Source of the DNA: Iodidimonas muriae
GTDB taxonomy: Bacteria; Pseudomonadota; Alphaproteobacteria; Sphingomonadales; Rhodothalassiaceae
Length of the DNA: 64,000 nucleotides
Direction of reading: 5' to 3'
Assembly: GCF_014647255.1 (NCBI RefSeq)
Contig: NZ_BMOV01000001.1
Coordinates: 426,275-490,274 of the forward strand
The position numbers were made by a program, and so were the translations under genes. Every line of letters begins with the position of its first letter. The first letter of the stretch is position 1. Shown here piece after piece: positions 1 through 8,564 of the stretch. The notes beneath the pieces were generated by a model. It saw only the letters and a program-made list of their open reading frames with translations. It was not told where the DNA came from and ran no database searches.

Positions 1-2
1 CC

Positions 3-761
3 TTGCAGATTGCAGGAAAAACTTATGGTTCACGTTTGATCGTTGGGACCGGAAAATATCGTGATTTTGAACAAACGGCCGAGGCCGTAGCGGCCTCCGG
101 GGCGGAAATCGTCACGGTCGCGGTGCGGCGGGTCAATGTGTCCGATCCCGGCCAGCCCATGCTTACGGATTATCTTGATCCCAAATCCATCACCTATCTG
201 CCCAATACCGCCGGGTGCTTTACGGCCGATGATGCTTTGCGCACCTTGCGGCTGGCCCGTGAAGCCGGGGGCTGGGATCTGGTGAAACTTGAAGTTCTGG
301 GTGATAAGGCAACACTTTATCCCGATATGCGTGAAACCTTGAAAGCGGCCGAAGTGCTGATCAGCGAAGGCTTCAAGGTGATGGTTTATACCAGCGATGA
401 TCCTTTGTTTGCCCGCGAGCTCAATGATATGGGCTGTGTGGCCATCATGCCTTTGGGGGCTCCTATCGGATCGGGATTGGGTATTCAAAATCCGGTCAAT
501 ATCCGCCTGATCGTTGAACAATCCACCGTTCCGGTTTTGGTGGATGCAGGCGTGGGCACCGCATCGGATGCGGCCATTGCCATGGAATTGGGCTGTGATG
601 GTGTGTTGATGAATACCGCCATTGCCGAAGCAAAAGATCCGGTGCGCATGGCCCGTGCCATGAAACATGCGGTGGAGGCGGGGCGCCATGCCTATCTTGC
701 GGGGCGGATGCCGAAAAAGCGCTATGCAGACCCGTCCAGTCCGCTGGCGGGCTTGATTTAA
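3..761 (+). CDS. thiG: Thiazole synthase ThiG (5' end probably outside window)
   Basis: ThiG forms the thiazole phosphate ring of thiamine from 1-deoxy-D-xylulose 5-phosphate, dehydroglycine and ThiS-thiocarboxylate in the cytoplasm. The protein shows the family opening [10 protein letters not shown], the segment [10 protein letters not shown] with the Schiff-base lysine at about residue 95, and the phosphate-binding end [14 protein letters not shown]. About 252 residues is essentially full length. The first in-window codon that could start it is TTG at 3. Because the family begins only a few residues earlier, the true start may lie just left of the window. Upstream thi genes are not visible. 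It converges with parE. Confidence 0.93.
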   Translation: MQIAGKTYGSRLIVGTGKYRDFEQTAEAVAASGAEIVTVAVRRVNVSDPGQPMLTDYLDPKSITYLPNTAGCFTADDALRTLRLAREAGGWDLVKLEVLGDKATLYPDMRETLKAAEVLISEGFKVMVYTSDDPLFARELNDMGCVAIMPLGAPIGSGLGIQNPVNIRLIVEQSTVPVLVDAGVGTASDAAIAMELGCDGVLMNTAIAEAKDPVRMARAMKHAVEAGRHAYLAGRMPKKRYADPSSPLAGLI

Positions 762-771
762 TCGAGAGTAT

Positions 772-804
772 TCAAGATGGTGCGGTGTTCCCGGGCCATC
801 TTGA
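772..804. terminator. Inverted repeat between convergent thiG and parE
   Basis: A perfect 9-bp inverted repeat, TCAAGATGG then 15 nt then CCATCTTGA, sits in the 79-nt gap between the convergent stop codons of thiG and parE. There is no strong T-tract on either side, so it may be a weak bidirectional terminator or a transcript-end stabiliser. The position supports a terminator role; the sequence alone does not prove it. Confidence 0.4.
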
Positions 805-840
805 GGCTGAACTTTTCGGCTTCGAGGCGATTGGGGCGCG

Positions 841-2826
841 TTAAACGTCCAACGCTTCCTCGTCTACAAATTCCGCATGTTCTTGAATGAAGGCGAAGCG
901 CTCTTCGGGGCGTTTGCCCATCAGCTTGCCAACAAGGCTGGCTGTGGCCTGAAAGTTTTCGCCCGGTTGCGGCAGGGTAACCCGCAATAATGACCGGCTG
1001 GCGCGAGCCATGGTGGTGTCGCGCAATTGGGCAGGCGGCATTTCGCCAAGACCTTTAAAACGTGAAACTTCAACCTTGCTCTTGCCCGCATAAACCGTGG
1101 CCATGAGCTCATCCTTATGGGCATCATCGCGGGCATAATGCACCACACCGCCCTTTGCCAGCCGATAAAGCGGCGGCTGCGCCAGATAAAGCCGTCCATC
1201 GCGCACCATTTGCGGCATTTCCTGGAAAAAGAATGTCATCAGCAATGTTGCGATATGCGCACCATCCACATCGGCATCGCACATGATGATCACTTTTTCA
1301 TAGCGCAGGGCTTCCGGATTATAATGTTCCCGAACGCCGCAGCCCAAGGCCAGTGTCAGATCCTGCACTTCCTGATTGGCGGCGATTTTTTGTGCCGTGG
1401 CACTGGCCACATTCAATATCTTGCCACGAATGGGCAAAACGGCTTGTGTTTTGCGGTCGCGGGCTTGTTTGGCAGAGCCACCGGCGCTGTCGCCCTCGAC
1501 GATATAAATCTCGGTGCCTTCCGCGGAATCCTGTGAGCAATCGGTAAGCTTGCCCGGCAGCCGCAAGCGCCGCTTCGAGGTGTAAGAAGCGCGTTTGACC
1601 TCACGTTCAGCGCGGCGACGCAGGCGCTCATCCATCCGTTCAATGGCCCAGCCCAAAAGGCTTTGTCCGCGCTCGGGCGATTCCACCAACCAATGATCGA
1701 ATTCGTCGCGGATGGCATTTTCCACAAGGCGCTGCGCTTCCTGCGTTGAAAGCTTGTCTTTGGTCTGGCCTTGAAACTGCGGGTTTTTGATGAAGACGGA
1801 CAGCATCGCGGCGGAAGAGGCGAAGACATCATCCGCCACAAGCTGGGCCGCGCGTTTGTTGCCTGTCATTTCCCCATAAGCCCGCATGCCCTTCAATAGC
1901 GCCATGCGCAGCCCGCTTTCATGGGTGCCGCCTTGGGGGGTGGGGACGGTGTTGCAATAGGTAGACAACATGCCTTCGCCAAATTCCGGCCAGCCCACAG
2001 CCCATTCCACTTTCCCTGCTTTTTCGGGGAATGAGGCGACCCCCGCAAAGAGGGTTTCGGTTGCCATTGTGCGGGTTTTCAGGCTTTCCGACAGGAAATC
2101 TGCCAAGCCGCCGGGGAAATGCAGCGTGTCTTCTTGTGGCGTATCATCGCCTTTATGGGCCAAAGCCTCGGTACAGCGCCAACGGATTTCCACACCACGA
2201 AACAGATAGGCCTTGGAACGCGCCAGACGATAGACACGGGCGGCTTTCAGAGCTGCTTTTTCGCCAAAAATTTCCGGGTCCGGCAGGAAGGTGATTTTGG
2301 TGCCGCGTCTGTTTTGCACAGGCCCAAGACATTCCAGCGGCCCTTGTGCATATCCGCGAGAATAGCTTTGCCGATAAAGGGTCCGGTCGCGGGCCACTTC
2401 AATATCCATTTGCACCGACAAGGCATTCACCACCGAAATTCCGACGCCGTGCAGCCCGCCAGACGTGGCATAGGCCCCTTCTTTGAATTTTCCGCCCGAA
2501 TGTAATGTGGTGAGAATCACCTCCAAAGCGGATTTGGGGGCATATTTCGGGTGCTCGTCTACCGGAATCCCGCGGCCGTTATCGCTGATGGTGATGCTGC
2601 CATCATCGGCCATATCCACTTCGATCCGGCTGGCATGGCCTGCAACGGCTTCATCCATGGAATTGTCGAGTACTTCGGCCACCAGATGATGCAAGGCCCG
2701 TTCATCGGTGCCGCCGATATACATGCCCGGCCTTTGGCGAACCGGCTCCAGCCCTTCCAGAACCTCGATGTCTTGCGCCGAATAGTCGGATTTTGTGTGC
2801 GATACATCCTGAAACAGGTCAGCCAT
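841..2826 (-). CDS. parE: DNA topoisomerase IV subunit B (ParE)
   Basis: ParE is the ATPase subunit of topoisomerase IV, which works with ParC to decatenate daughter chromosomes. The N-terminal GHKL ATPase shows DNSMDEAVAGHA, DNGRGIPVD and GGLHGVG. The TOPRIM domain shows IVEGDSAGGSAKQARDR and the metal-binding DADVDGAH. I chose the ATG at 2826, giving MADLFQDVSH and 661 residues, because the 35 codons upstream of it are hydrophobic and unlike the family. ParC is not in the window. The C-terminus FVDEEALDV is ordinary. ParE is preferred over GyrB because of the length and the absence of GyrB insertions. Confidence 0.95.
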   Translation of the reverse strand: MADLFQDVSHTKSDYSAQDIEVLEGLEPVRQRPGMYIGGTDERALHHLVAEVLDNSMDEAVAGHASRIEVDMADDGSITISDNGRGIPVDEHPKYAPKSALEVILTTLHSGGKFKEGAYATSGGLHGVGISVVNALSVQMDIEVARDRTLYRQSYSRGYAQGPLECLGPVQNRRGTKITFLPDPEIFGEKAALKAARVYRLARSKAYLFRGVEIRWRCTEALAHKGDDTPQEDTLHFPGGLADFLSESLKTRTMATETLFAGVASFPEKAGKVEWAVGWPEFGEGMLSTYCNTVPTPQGGTHESGLRMALLKGMRAYGEMTGNKRAAQLVADDVFASSAAMLSVFIKNPQFQGQTKDKLSTQEAQRLVENAIRDEFDHWLVESPERGQSLLGWAIERMDERLRRRAEREVKRASYTSKRRLRLPGKLTDCSQDSAEGTEIYIVEGDSAGGSAKQARDRKTQAVLPIRGKILNVASATAQKIAANQEVQDLTLALGCGVREHYNPEALRYEKVIIMCDADVDGAHIATLLMTFFFQEMPQMVRDGRLYLAQPPLYRLAKGGVVHYARDDAHKDELMATVYAGKSKVEVSRFKGLGEMPPAQLRDTTMARASRSLLRVTLPQPGENFQATASLVGKLMGKRPEERFAFIQEHAEFVDEEALDV

Positions 2827-3008
2827 GGAGTCGGAGTCTTTCTTTGTCGTGTCAAAAAAGAGGAAACTGGTGAGCCAATATAGGGGAAATGGGGGGAGGG
2901 ATGGCAACACTATCTTGCAACGGCAAAACACAAGACAGCCTATCAGCCGGTTAAAATGGGCGCAGGAGCAGAAAAAGTAATGCGATTACAGTTCGTTATA
3001 TAGCCGAC

Positions 3009-3596
3009 TTAATCAAACAGAGCGTCGATGTCGGCCTGGCTTGCAGCTTCGGTGGTGTCTGCACTTGGGTCTTTTTCCGATATGGCGCTGGACATATGGT
3101 TGAGGTCTTCATCCATATGGGTCTTGCCGTGGATCACCCCGTTAAGAGCGGAAAGAAGCATTCGCATGTCCGACAGATAGGCATCGAGACGATAGGATAG
3201 CGCCTCTTGGTCGCCCACAAGCGCTGTAATATCGGCCACCGCATCCAGAATGAGCGTGTTGAGCCTTTGTGTCAGATTGTCGAACAGGGTGCGGCTTGGT
3301 TCAGGCGCATTCTCATAAGCCTCTATGGCCAATGCCTTATCGGCAAATCCGCTATCGGCGAAATGTTTTTGATAGGTTTTGGGTGACCAGTCGGCACAGT
3401 CTTCCAACATGTCCAGCATATCAGGTACCATCTCAAGAAGCATTACCACTTCATTGAAATGATTAAGATAATCCGTTGCCAGAAATGATTTTTCATTGAT
3501 GTTTGCCGCGGTCAGGCGGGGTTTCAACGCTGCTTGGCGCGCTGTCAAAGGCCGGGCATGGGGGGCCGAGTCGGATATTTTTAGAGCGTTTATCAT
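3009..3596 (-). CDS. Unknown helical protein with a C-terminal CheY-docking-like peptide
   Basis: I do not recognise a named family. The 195-residue product is soluble, acidic and predominantly helical by eye, with no signal peptide or membrane segment. A core around residues 40-90 carries FNEVVMLLEMVPDMLDMLED and a WSPKTYQKHFADSGF stretch that looks like a conserved alphaproteobacterial hypothetical. The C-terminus is SQADIDALFD, which matches the CheY-binding peptide at the N-terminus of FliM (SQAEIDALL type). That suggests, as inference only, a partner of a CheY-like receiver. It lies 182 nt upstream of parE on the same strand. The start at 3596 has no clear ribosome-binding site. Confidence 0.8.
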   Translation of the reverse strand: MINALKISDSAPHARPLTARQAALKPRLTAANINEKSFLATDYLNHFNEVVMLLEMVPDMLDMLEDCADWSPKTYQKHFADSGFADKALAIEAYENAPEPSRTLFDNLTQRLNTLILDAVADITALVGDQEALSYRLDAYLSDMRMLLSALNGVIHGKTHMDEDLNHMSSAISEKDPSADTTEAASQADIDALFD

Positions 3597-3755
3597 TGAA
3601 ACAGACCGTAATAGTCTTGCCTTTCCTTTTTCTTAACAACACTTCAACTCCTTGTGCTGTGGGCGTGTTTTTTGAGGCCAAATTTTGGCTTTCCTTTGTC
3701 ACAAATCTTAATGTGGAATTGTGCTAAGCTTTGTGCTCAGGAATGGAGTTCTGTA

Positions 3756-4019
3756 ATGCTTCAAATATCAGGCTTGGCACGTGCGTTTGGATTAAAGCGG
3801 CCCATATCCCTTTCAGGCGAACGGCATCGGGTTGATGTGGGTGACAGCTTTATCGAAAGTGGAAACTGGGAAAATATCTGGGTTGTCGAGCGAATCGTTC
3901 AGCCCCGGGGCGTGGGATTTCCGCATGTGGTGATCCGTCATCATCGTGAGAAAAGCGAGCGCCGTCTTGTATCGCGCTCCACGCTTCTCGATCCCGACCG
4001 CTTTTCTCCCTGTATGTGA
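3756..4019 (+). CDS. Small conserved-type protein, unknown function
   Basis: An 87-residue product starting at ATG 3756, preceded by GGAG at 3745-3748. An upstream in-frame ATG at 3654 exists, but its extra 34 residues look non-coding. The body reads GDSFIESGNWENIWVVERIV, then PHVVIRHH, then LLDPDRFSP. That pattern (GD..., W.VERI, PHVV, LLDP..F) matches small unannotated alphaproteobacterial proteins I recognise by layout but cannot assign a function. There is no membrane segment. It is divergent from the 3009-3596 gene, and the candidate sRNA follows 150 nt downstream. Confidence 0.65.
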   Translation: MLQISGLARAFGLKRPISLSGERHRVDVGDSFIESGNWENIWVVERIVQPRGVGFPHVVIRHHREKSERRLVSRSTLLDPDRFSPCM

Positions 4020-4135
4020 CAAAATGCTCTTCACGCTGCCAATGTACCTTGCATAAAGCGCGTTTTCTTGTGCTATGCAGCGTATGGTAAGCCATGAAAA
4101 TTGCATGATAAAAAAAGCATATAAAATGGAATTTT

Positions 4136-4171
4136 TGCATTGCAATAATTGGTGATGCAGTGCAATATGAT
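4136..4171 (+). promoter_or_regulatory. Tandem 12-bp direct repeat overlapping a -10 box, upstream of candidate sRNA
   Basis: TGCATTGCAATA at 4136-4147 and TGCAGTGCAATA at 4156-4167 agree at 11 of 12 positions and are spaced exactly 20 bp, two helical turns. The second repeat runs into TATGAT (4166-4171), a plausible -10 box. No good -35 hexamer is present 16-18 bp upstream, and that place is occupied by the first repeat. This arrangement suggests an activator-dependent or regulated promoter whose start would lie near 4177, exactly where the sRNA hairpins begin. The regulator is unknown. Confidence 0.5.
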
Positions 4172-4175
4172 TTTG

Positions 4176-4250
4176 GCCTCTCCGGAGGCTATCCTCCCCA
4201 AAGGATCCTACTTTAGCCGGAAGTCCCCAGTGGATTTCCGGCCTTTTTTT
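4176..4250 (+). ncRNA. Candidate small RNA, three hairpins ending in an intrinsic terminator
   Basis: About 75 nt. Hairpin 1 is GCCTC-TCCG-GAGGC (4177-4190). Hairpin 2 is ATCCT-CCCCAA-AGGAT, placing an anti-Shine-Dalgarno-like UCCUCCCC in its arm and loop. Hairpin 3 is an 11-bp stem at 4216-4226 and 4232-4242 with one G-U pair, followed by C and seven T (4244-4250). No ORF fits inside. Size, three-hairpin layout and the CCUCCC loop recall alphaproteobacterial sRNAs such as the alpha-r8/MmgR and 'cuckoo' types. That likeness is from memory and not an alignment. It lies between the 87-residue gene and the convergent glnA, which has its own terminator. Confidence 0.6.
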
Positions 4251-4280
4251 ATGCAAATTCCCGATCTCTTTTAAGGGCAT

Positions 4281-4311
4281 AAAAATCGCCCCGCACCAGA
4301 AGTGCGAGGCG
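4281..4311 (-). terminator. Intrinsic terminator of glnBA
   Basis: On the minus strand a 10-bp stem CGCCTCGCAC / GTGCGGGGCG (one T-G wobble) with loop TTCTG is followed by A and five T, starting 28 nt after the glnA stop codon. It ends the glnBA transcript before it meets the candidate sRNA. Confidence 0.85.
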
Positions 4312-4338
4312 TCTTGATGGATTGTGGCAAAAGCAAAT

Positions 4339-5763
4339 TTACGAGCTGTAATACATATCGAACTCGATGGGGTGCGGGCTGAGTTCAAACCGCGTGACCT
4401 CCTCGAATTTCAGATGCACATAAGCGTCAATCTGGTCTTGGCTGAACACATCGCCTTTTTTCAGGAAATCACTATCCGATTGCAGGGCCTCCAGTGCTTC
4501 GCGCAAGGATCGGGCAACTGTAGGCACGCCTGTCAGCTCTTCGGGTGGCAAGGCGTAAAGGTCCTTGTCCATGGCATCGCCGGGGTGAATACGGTTTTCG
4601 ATACCGTCCAGACCGGCCATCAACATGGCGGAAAAAGCCAGATAGGGATTGGCAGTGGCATCGGGGAAACGCACCTCGACCCGTTTGCCCTTGGGGCTTG
4701 ACACATAAGGGATACGGCAAGAAGCGGAGCGGTTGCGCGCCGAATAGGCCAGCAGAACCGGAGCTTCGAAGCCGGGGGTCAGGCGCTTGTAGCTGTTGGT
4801 GGAAGGGTTTGTGAACGCATTGATCGCCTTGGCATGTTTGATAATGCCGCCGATATAATAAAGGGCTGTATCCGACAGATCCGCATAGCCCGATCCTGCG
4901 AACAAAGGCTTGCCGTCCTTCCAGATGGATTGATGCACATGCATGCCCGATCCATTGTCATCTTTCACCGGCTTGGGCATGAAAGTGGCGGTTTTGCCGT
5001 AGGAATGGGCGACCTGGTGCACCACATATTTATAAAGCTGGATCTTGTCGGCCATTTCGGTGAGCTTACCAAAGGTGATGCCCAATTCGTGCTGGCTGGC
5101 GCCCACTTCATGGTGATGTTTGTCCATGCTGACGCCCATTTCGCGCAAAATGGTAACCATTTCGCCGCGCAGATCGAAGGCGGAATCCACCGGTGCCACA
5201 GGGAAATATCCACCCTTCACACGGGGGCGGTGGCCCATATTGCCTTCGGGATAAATTTTGTCGGAATTATAAGGGCCTTCGATATCATCAAGCTGATACA
5301 TGGCACCGGAATAATCCACCTTGAAGCGCACATCGTCGAACACGAAGAATTCCGGTTCCGGCCCGATATAGACCGTATCGCCGATTCCGGTGAATTTCAG
5401 ATATTCTTCGGCCCGTTTTGCTGTGGAACGCGGATCGCGGCCATAGGGTTGCCCGGTGGAAGGCTCCAGAATATCGCAATAAACCACCGCTGTGCCTTGG
5501 GCCGTAAAGGGATCGGTGGTGACATAGCTCAGATCCGGCTTCAAAATCATGTCGGATTCGTTGATGGCTTTCCAGCCGGCAATGGATGACCCATCGAACA
5601 TCAGGCCTTCTTCCAAAGTGTCTTCATCCATGAAGGAAGAATCCATGGTCAGATGTTGCCATTTTCCGCGCGGATCGGTGAAGCGCAGATCAATCCATGT
5701 GAGGTCCTCGTCTTTGCAGATCTGCAAGAGTTCGGTGGCGGACAGGTCAGAATAATTCGACAT
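4339..5763 (-). CDS. glnA: Glutamine synthetase type I (GlnA)
   Basis: GlnA makes glutamine from glutamate, ammonia and ATP and is the main ammonium-assimilation enzyme. The 474-residue product has the beta-Grasp start, the catalytic core motifs [11 protein letters not shown] and EPEFFVFD, the ATP-loop region [15 protein letters not shown], and the NRSASCRIP stretch. The tyrosine in [10 protein letters not shown], near residue 403, fits the GlnE adenylylation site, so post-translational control is expected. It lies 75 nt downstream of glnB on the same strand, the classic alphaproteobacterial glnBA operon, under the sigma54-type promoter upstream of glnB. It ends in FDMYYSS. Confidence 0.98.
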   Translation of the reverse strand: MSNYSDLSATELLQICKDEDLTWIDLRFTDPRGKWQHLTMDSSFMDEDTLEEGLMFDGSSIAGWKAINESDMILKPDLSYVTTDPFTAQGTAVVYCDILEPSTGQPYGRDPRSTAKRAEEYLKFTGIGDTVYIGPEPEFFVFDDVRFKVDYSGAMYQLDDIEGPYNSDKIYPEGNMGHRPRVKGGYFPVAPVDSAFDLRGEMVTILREMGVSMDKHHHEVGASQHELGITFGKLTEMADKIQLYKYVVHQVAHSYGKTATFMPKPVKDDNGSGMHVHQSIWKDGKPLFAGSGYADLSDTALYYIGGIIKHAKAINAFTNPSTNSYKRLTPGFEAPVLLAYSARNRSASCRIPYVSSPKGKRVEVRFPDATANPYLAFSAMLMAGLDGIENRIHPGDAMDKDLYALPPEELTGVPTVARSLREALEALQSDSDFLKKGDVFSQDQIDAYVHLKFEEVTRFELSPHPIEFDMYYSS

Positions 5764-5838
5764 AATCTTTCTCTGCTTTTGATCCCGGGAGGGGAGTGGT
5801 CGGGTCGGGTGAATTGAAAAGAACGGGTTGTTTGCTGC

Positions 5839-6180
<342 letters not shown>

Positions 6181-6332
6181 TCATTCCGGTCGATTTCTTT
6201 CAGGGTTTGGCAAATATCCGACATATGTCCGAAAAGCCCTGATCTGTTGGTTCGCGTGCGGCTGGCAAGATTTCTGGACAGTGCGCCGTATGTGCCTCTC
6301 AAAAAGCCTCGCCAAGCTACCCATGAAAGAGA

Positions 6333-6350
6333 TAGCAGGTTCCGTGCCAA
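6333..6350 (-). promoter_or_regulatory. Sigma54-type promoter of glnBA
   Basis: On the minus strand TTGGCACGGAACCTGCTA matches the RpoN consensus TGGCACG-N4-TTGCW except for C in place of the first T of the -12 element. The invariant GG and GC are exactly 10 bp apart. It lies about 157 bp upstream of the glnB start codon. NtrC-like sites lie about 65-110 bp further upstream, the expected enhancer geometry. Confidence 0.75.
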
Positions 6351-6411
6351 ATCGGGACATTCCCGGAAAACAAGGCTTTTGGGGCCGCTTGAAAAAGATG
6401 CGCGGCCAATT

Positions 6412-6441
6412 TGCACGCTATTTTTGCATAAAAATAATGCA
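6412..6441. promoter_or_regulatory. Two overlapping NtrC-like enhancer sites
   Basis: TGCA tetramers start at 6412, 6425 and 6438, each 13 bp apart. This creates two 17-bp TGCA-N9-TGCA elements that share the middle half-site; the second, TGCAT-N7-ATGCA, is a palindrome at its ends. The NtrC consensus TGCAC-N7-GTGCA has this spacing. A further TGCA follows at 6444. They sit upstream of the sigma54 element for glnBA, and ntrBC are encoded in this window. Confidence 0.65.
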
Positions 6442-6502
6442 GCTGCACATGATTTAAGCAGCATAGTGGTTTGTGCTGATTGAAAAAGGGAATTTTGGCT
6501 GC

Positions 6503-6531
6503 TTGACGCGCCAATTATTCCTCGTTAATAC
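6503..6531 (+). promoter_or_regulatory. Sigma70-type promoter of tRNA-His
   Basis: TTGACG (6503-6508), a 17-bp spacer and TAATAC (6526-6531) lie 20 bp before the tRNA-His 5' end. This is close to the housekeeping consensus, with the spacing expected for a stable RNA gene. Confidence 0.75.
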
Positions 6532-6550
6532 GAGCGCCTTCCATGCCGAT

Positions 6551-6629
6551 GGCGGGCGTAGCTCAATTTGGTTAGAGCACCTGGTTGTGGTCCAGGAGGT
6601 TGCGGGTTCAAGTCCCGTCGCTCGCCCCA
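6551..6629 (+). tRNA. tRNA-His (anticodon GTG)
   Basis: The cloverleaf has acceptor arms GCGGGCG/CGCTCGC, the extra G-1 opposite C73 that is specific to tRNA-His, an anticodon stem CCTGG/CCAGG with GTG in the loop, the T-arm GCGGG-TTCAAGT-CCCGT, and encoded CCA (6627-6629). It is a single gene transcribed toward nnr and away from glnBA. Confidence 0.97.
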
Positions 6630-6709
6630 CCATCTCTTTTTTGCTTTGATATTTGCCCAGACAGCTTCAACCCGTAGTCTTGGTTGAAGCGATCAAGGGA
6701 TAATATGTC

Positions 6710-8233
6710 ATGGCTTGTTTCAATCCACGAAGCGATGAAGCTCTTTTAAGCTGCGCCCAGATGGCCGCTGCTGACCGGGCCGCGATGGCTATGGGCCATT
6801 CCGGCGAGGACCTGATGGACGCCGCGGGGATGGGTGTTGCGCAATTGGCGTTGGCTCGCACCGGCATAAGGCGGGTTCTGGTGCTGTGTGGTCCGGGCAA
6901 TAATGGCGGTGATGGCTGGGTTGCGGCCCGTTATTTGCGCGAAGCCGGATGTGATGTGCATGTGGTGTTCGAGGGAGATATCGCGGCACTGAAAGGCGAT
7001 GCCTTCACGATGGCACAACGCTATGACGGCATGACGTCAGCTTATGACCCATCCTTGTTGGAAGATGCAGATCTGGTGATCGATGCGGTATTTGGCGCCG
7101 GCCTGCGCGGGCCTATAAAGGGCAGGGCGCAGCAGATGGTGATGGATGCCAATCGGTGCAATGCCTTCCGGTTGGCTGTGGATGTGCCATCGGGCCTTTC
7201 CGGTGATACGGGGCAGGCGGAAGGGGCCGTGTTCCAGGCGGATCTGACGGTTACTTTTTTTCGCAAGAAGCCGGGGCATGTGCTTGTTCCCGGCCGGTAT
7301 CACTGTGGTCGGGTGGTGGTGCATGATATCGGTATTCCGGCATGCGTGCTTGATCACATAGCGCCTATGACCTTTGAAAATTCTCCAAATCTGTGGCGTG
7401 ACCGCTGGCCGCGAAAATCTCCGTCCAATCATAAATACCAGCATGGTTCGGCCTTGGTCTTGGGAGGGCGTCCTCCGGCCCTTGGTGCCAGCCGCATGGC
7501 AGCGCGCGCTGCCTTGCGCATGGGAGCGGGGGTTGTCACCCTTGCTAGCCCATCCGAAGGCTATGCCATTCAGGCAGGGGCTTTGGACGAAGTGATGGTT
7601 GCCCCTTATGATAACGACTCAGAGCTGGGCGCTTTGATGGCGGATCACCGACGCACAGTGTTGGCGATAGGGCCGGGCGCAGGCGTTGGTGAGGCTTTAA
7701 GGCGGCAGGTGCATCTGGCCTTGGCACAAAGAAAGCCGGTGGTTTTGGATGCCGATGCGCTCACCAGTTTTGAAGGGCAGGCCGATGCTTTATTTGCCGC
7801 CATCCAATGCGATGTGGTGATGACACCCCATGGAGGAGAGTTCCAAAGGGTGTTTGGCGCACAGAAAACAGCCACAAATAGGTCAGAAGGAAAATTGGCG
7901 ATCACGCGGGCGGCGGCGCATCGGGCGGGGGCGATTCTCGTTCACAAGGGGCCGGATACTGTCATTGCTGCCCCTGATGGCTGTGCGGTTATTGAAACGG
8001 CGGCACCGCCCGATCTTGCCACTGCCGGCTCCGGTGATGTGCTCACGGGGTGCGTTGCGGGGCTGTTGGCGCAAGGGATGCCTGCAATGGCTGCGGCATG
8101 CTGTGCGGTCTGGAGTCATGGGGCGGCGGCGCGAAATTTTGGACGAGGATTGGTGGCGGGCGATTTGATCGCGGCCCTGCCTGTTGTTTCAAAAGAGATG
8201 GAGCAAGGTTTAAAAAGCAGTGTTTTTCGCTGA
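6710..8233 (+). CDS. nnr: Bifunctional NAD(P)HX epimerase / ADP-dependent NAD(P)HX dehydratase
   Basis: Repairs hydrated, inactive NADH and NADPH. The N-terminal half (about 1-215, YjeF_N) epimerises the hydrate and shows CGPGNNGGDGWVAARYL and AVFGAGLRG. The C-terminal half (about 225-505, ribokinase-like) dehydrates it using ADP and shows HGSALVLGG, AIGPGAG, DADALTSF, TPHGGEFQRVF and the nucleotide-site motif ATAGSGDVLTG. The 507-residue length fits the fused bacterial enzyme. The start is ATG 6710 after a GATCAAGGGA stretch. It stands alone between two tRNA genes. Confidence 0.95.
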   Translation: MACFNPRSDEALLSCAQMAAADRAAMAMGHSGEDLMDAAGMGVAQLALARTGIRRVLVLCGPGNNGGDGWVAARYLREAGCDVHVVFEGDIAALKGDAFTMAQRYDGMTSAYDPSLLEDADLVIDAVFGAGLRGPIKGRAQQMVMDANRCNAFRLAVDVPSGLSGDTGQAEGAVFQADLTVTFFRKKPGHVLVPGRYHCGRVVVHDIGIPACVLDHIAPMTFENSPNLWRDRWPRKSPSNHKYQHGSALVLGGRPPALGASRMAARAALRMGAGVVTLASPSEGYAIQAGALDEVMVAPYDNDSELGALMADHRRTVLAIGPGAGVGEALRRQVHLALAQRKPVVLDADALTSFEGQADALFAAIQCDVVMTPHGGEFQRVFGAQKTATNRSEGKLAITRAAAHRAGAILVHKGPDTVIAAPDGCAVIETAAPPDLATAGSGDVLTGCVAGLLAQGMPAMAAACCAVWSHGAAARNFGRGLVAGDLIAALPVVSKEMEQGLKSSVFR

Positions 8234-8433
8234 AAAAGTGCCATAAAAGACGCGTGTGAAGCGCTTTGGGTGCGTGTTGTTTTCCACAGGATGACCAAGT
8301 TTGTGCAATCGGACTGGTTTTTCCGTAACAGCCTGTGCTAAGGAGACGCCGATCTGCCGTACCGGTTTGCGGTGCCGAAGAAAAACGGCCCCGACCGGGA
8401 AGCAAAATCGTTAATAACGATAGGTTTTCATCA

Positions 8434-8520
8434 GCGGGCGTGGCGGAATTGGTAGACGCGCCAGATTTAGGTTCTGGTGTCCGAGAGGACGTGGGGGTTC
8501 AAGTCCCTTCGCCCGCACCA
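8434..8520 (+). tRNA. tRNA-Leu (anticodon TAG)
   Basis: An 87-nt class II tRNA with acceptor arms GCGGGCG/CGCCCGC, anticodon stem CCAGA/TCTGG with TAG in the loop, a long variable arm (TGTCCGAGAGGACGT), the T-arm GGGGG-TTCAAGT-CCCTT, and encoded CCA (8518-8520). It reads CUA/CUG-type leucine codons. It lies 45 nt upstream of tig and may be co-transcribed. Confidence 0.97.
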
Positions 8521-8564
8521 CTATTAGATTTGAGATGGTCATCCCATAGGCCACGAGTGAGCGC

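Noticed and set aside
764-844. Short minus-strand frame after parE reading like NRLEAEKFSLKMAREHRTI
   Set aside because: The composition looks protein-like, but it has no start codon or ribosome-binding site. It is out of frame with parE and only about 27 codons long; the inverted repeat there is the simpler explanation.
4136-4167. The TGCA-containing repeats before the candidate sRNA as NtrC sites
   Set aside because: The TGCA spacings are 5, 15 and 20 bp, not the 13 bp of NtrC sites seen before glnBA, and no GG-N10-GC element fits. They are kept as unassigned repeats.
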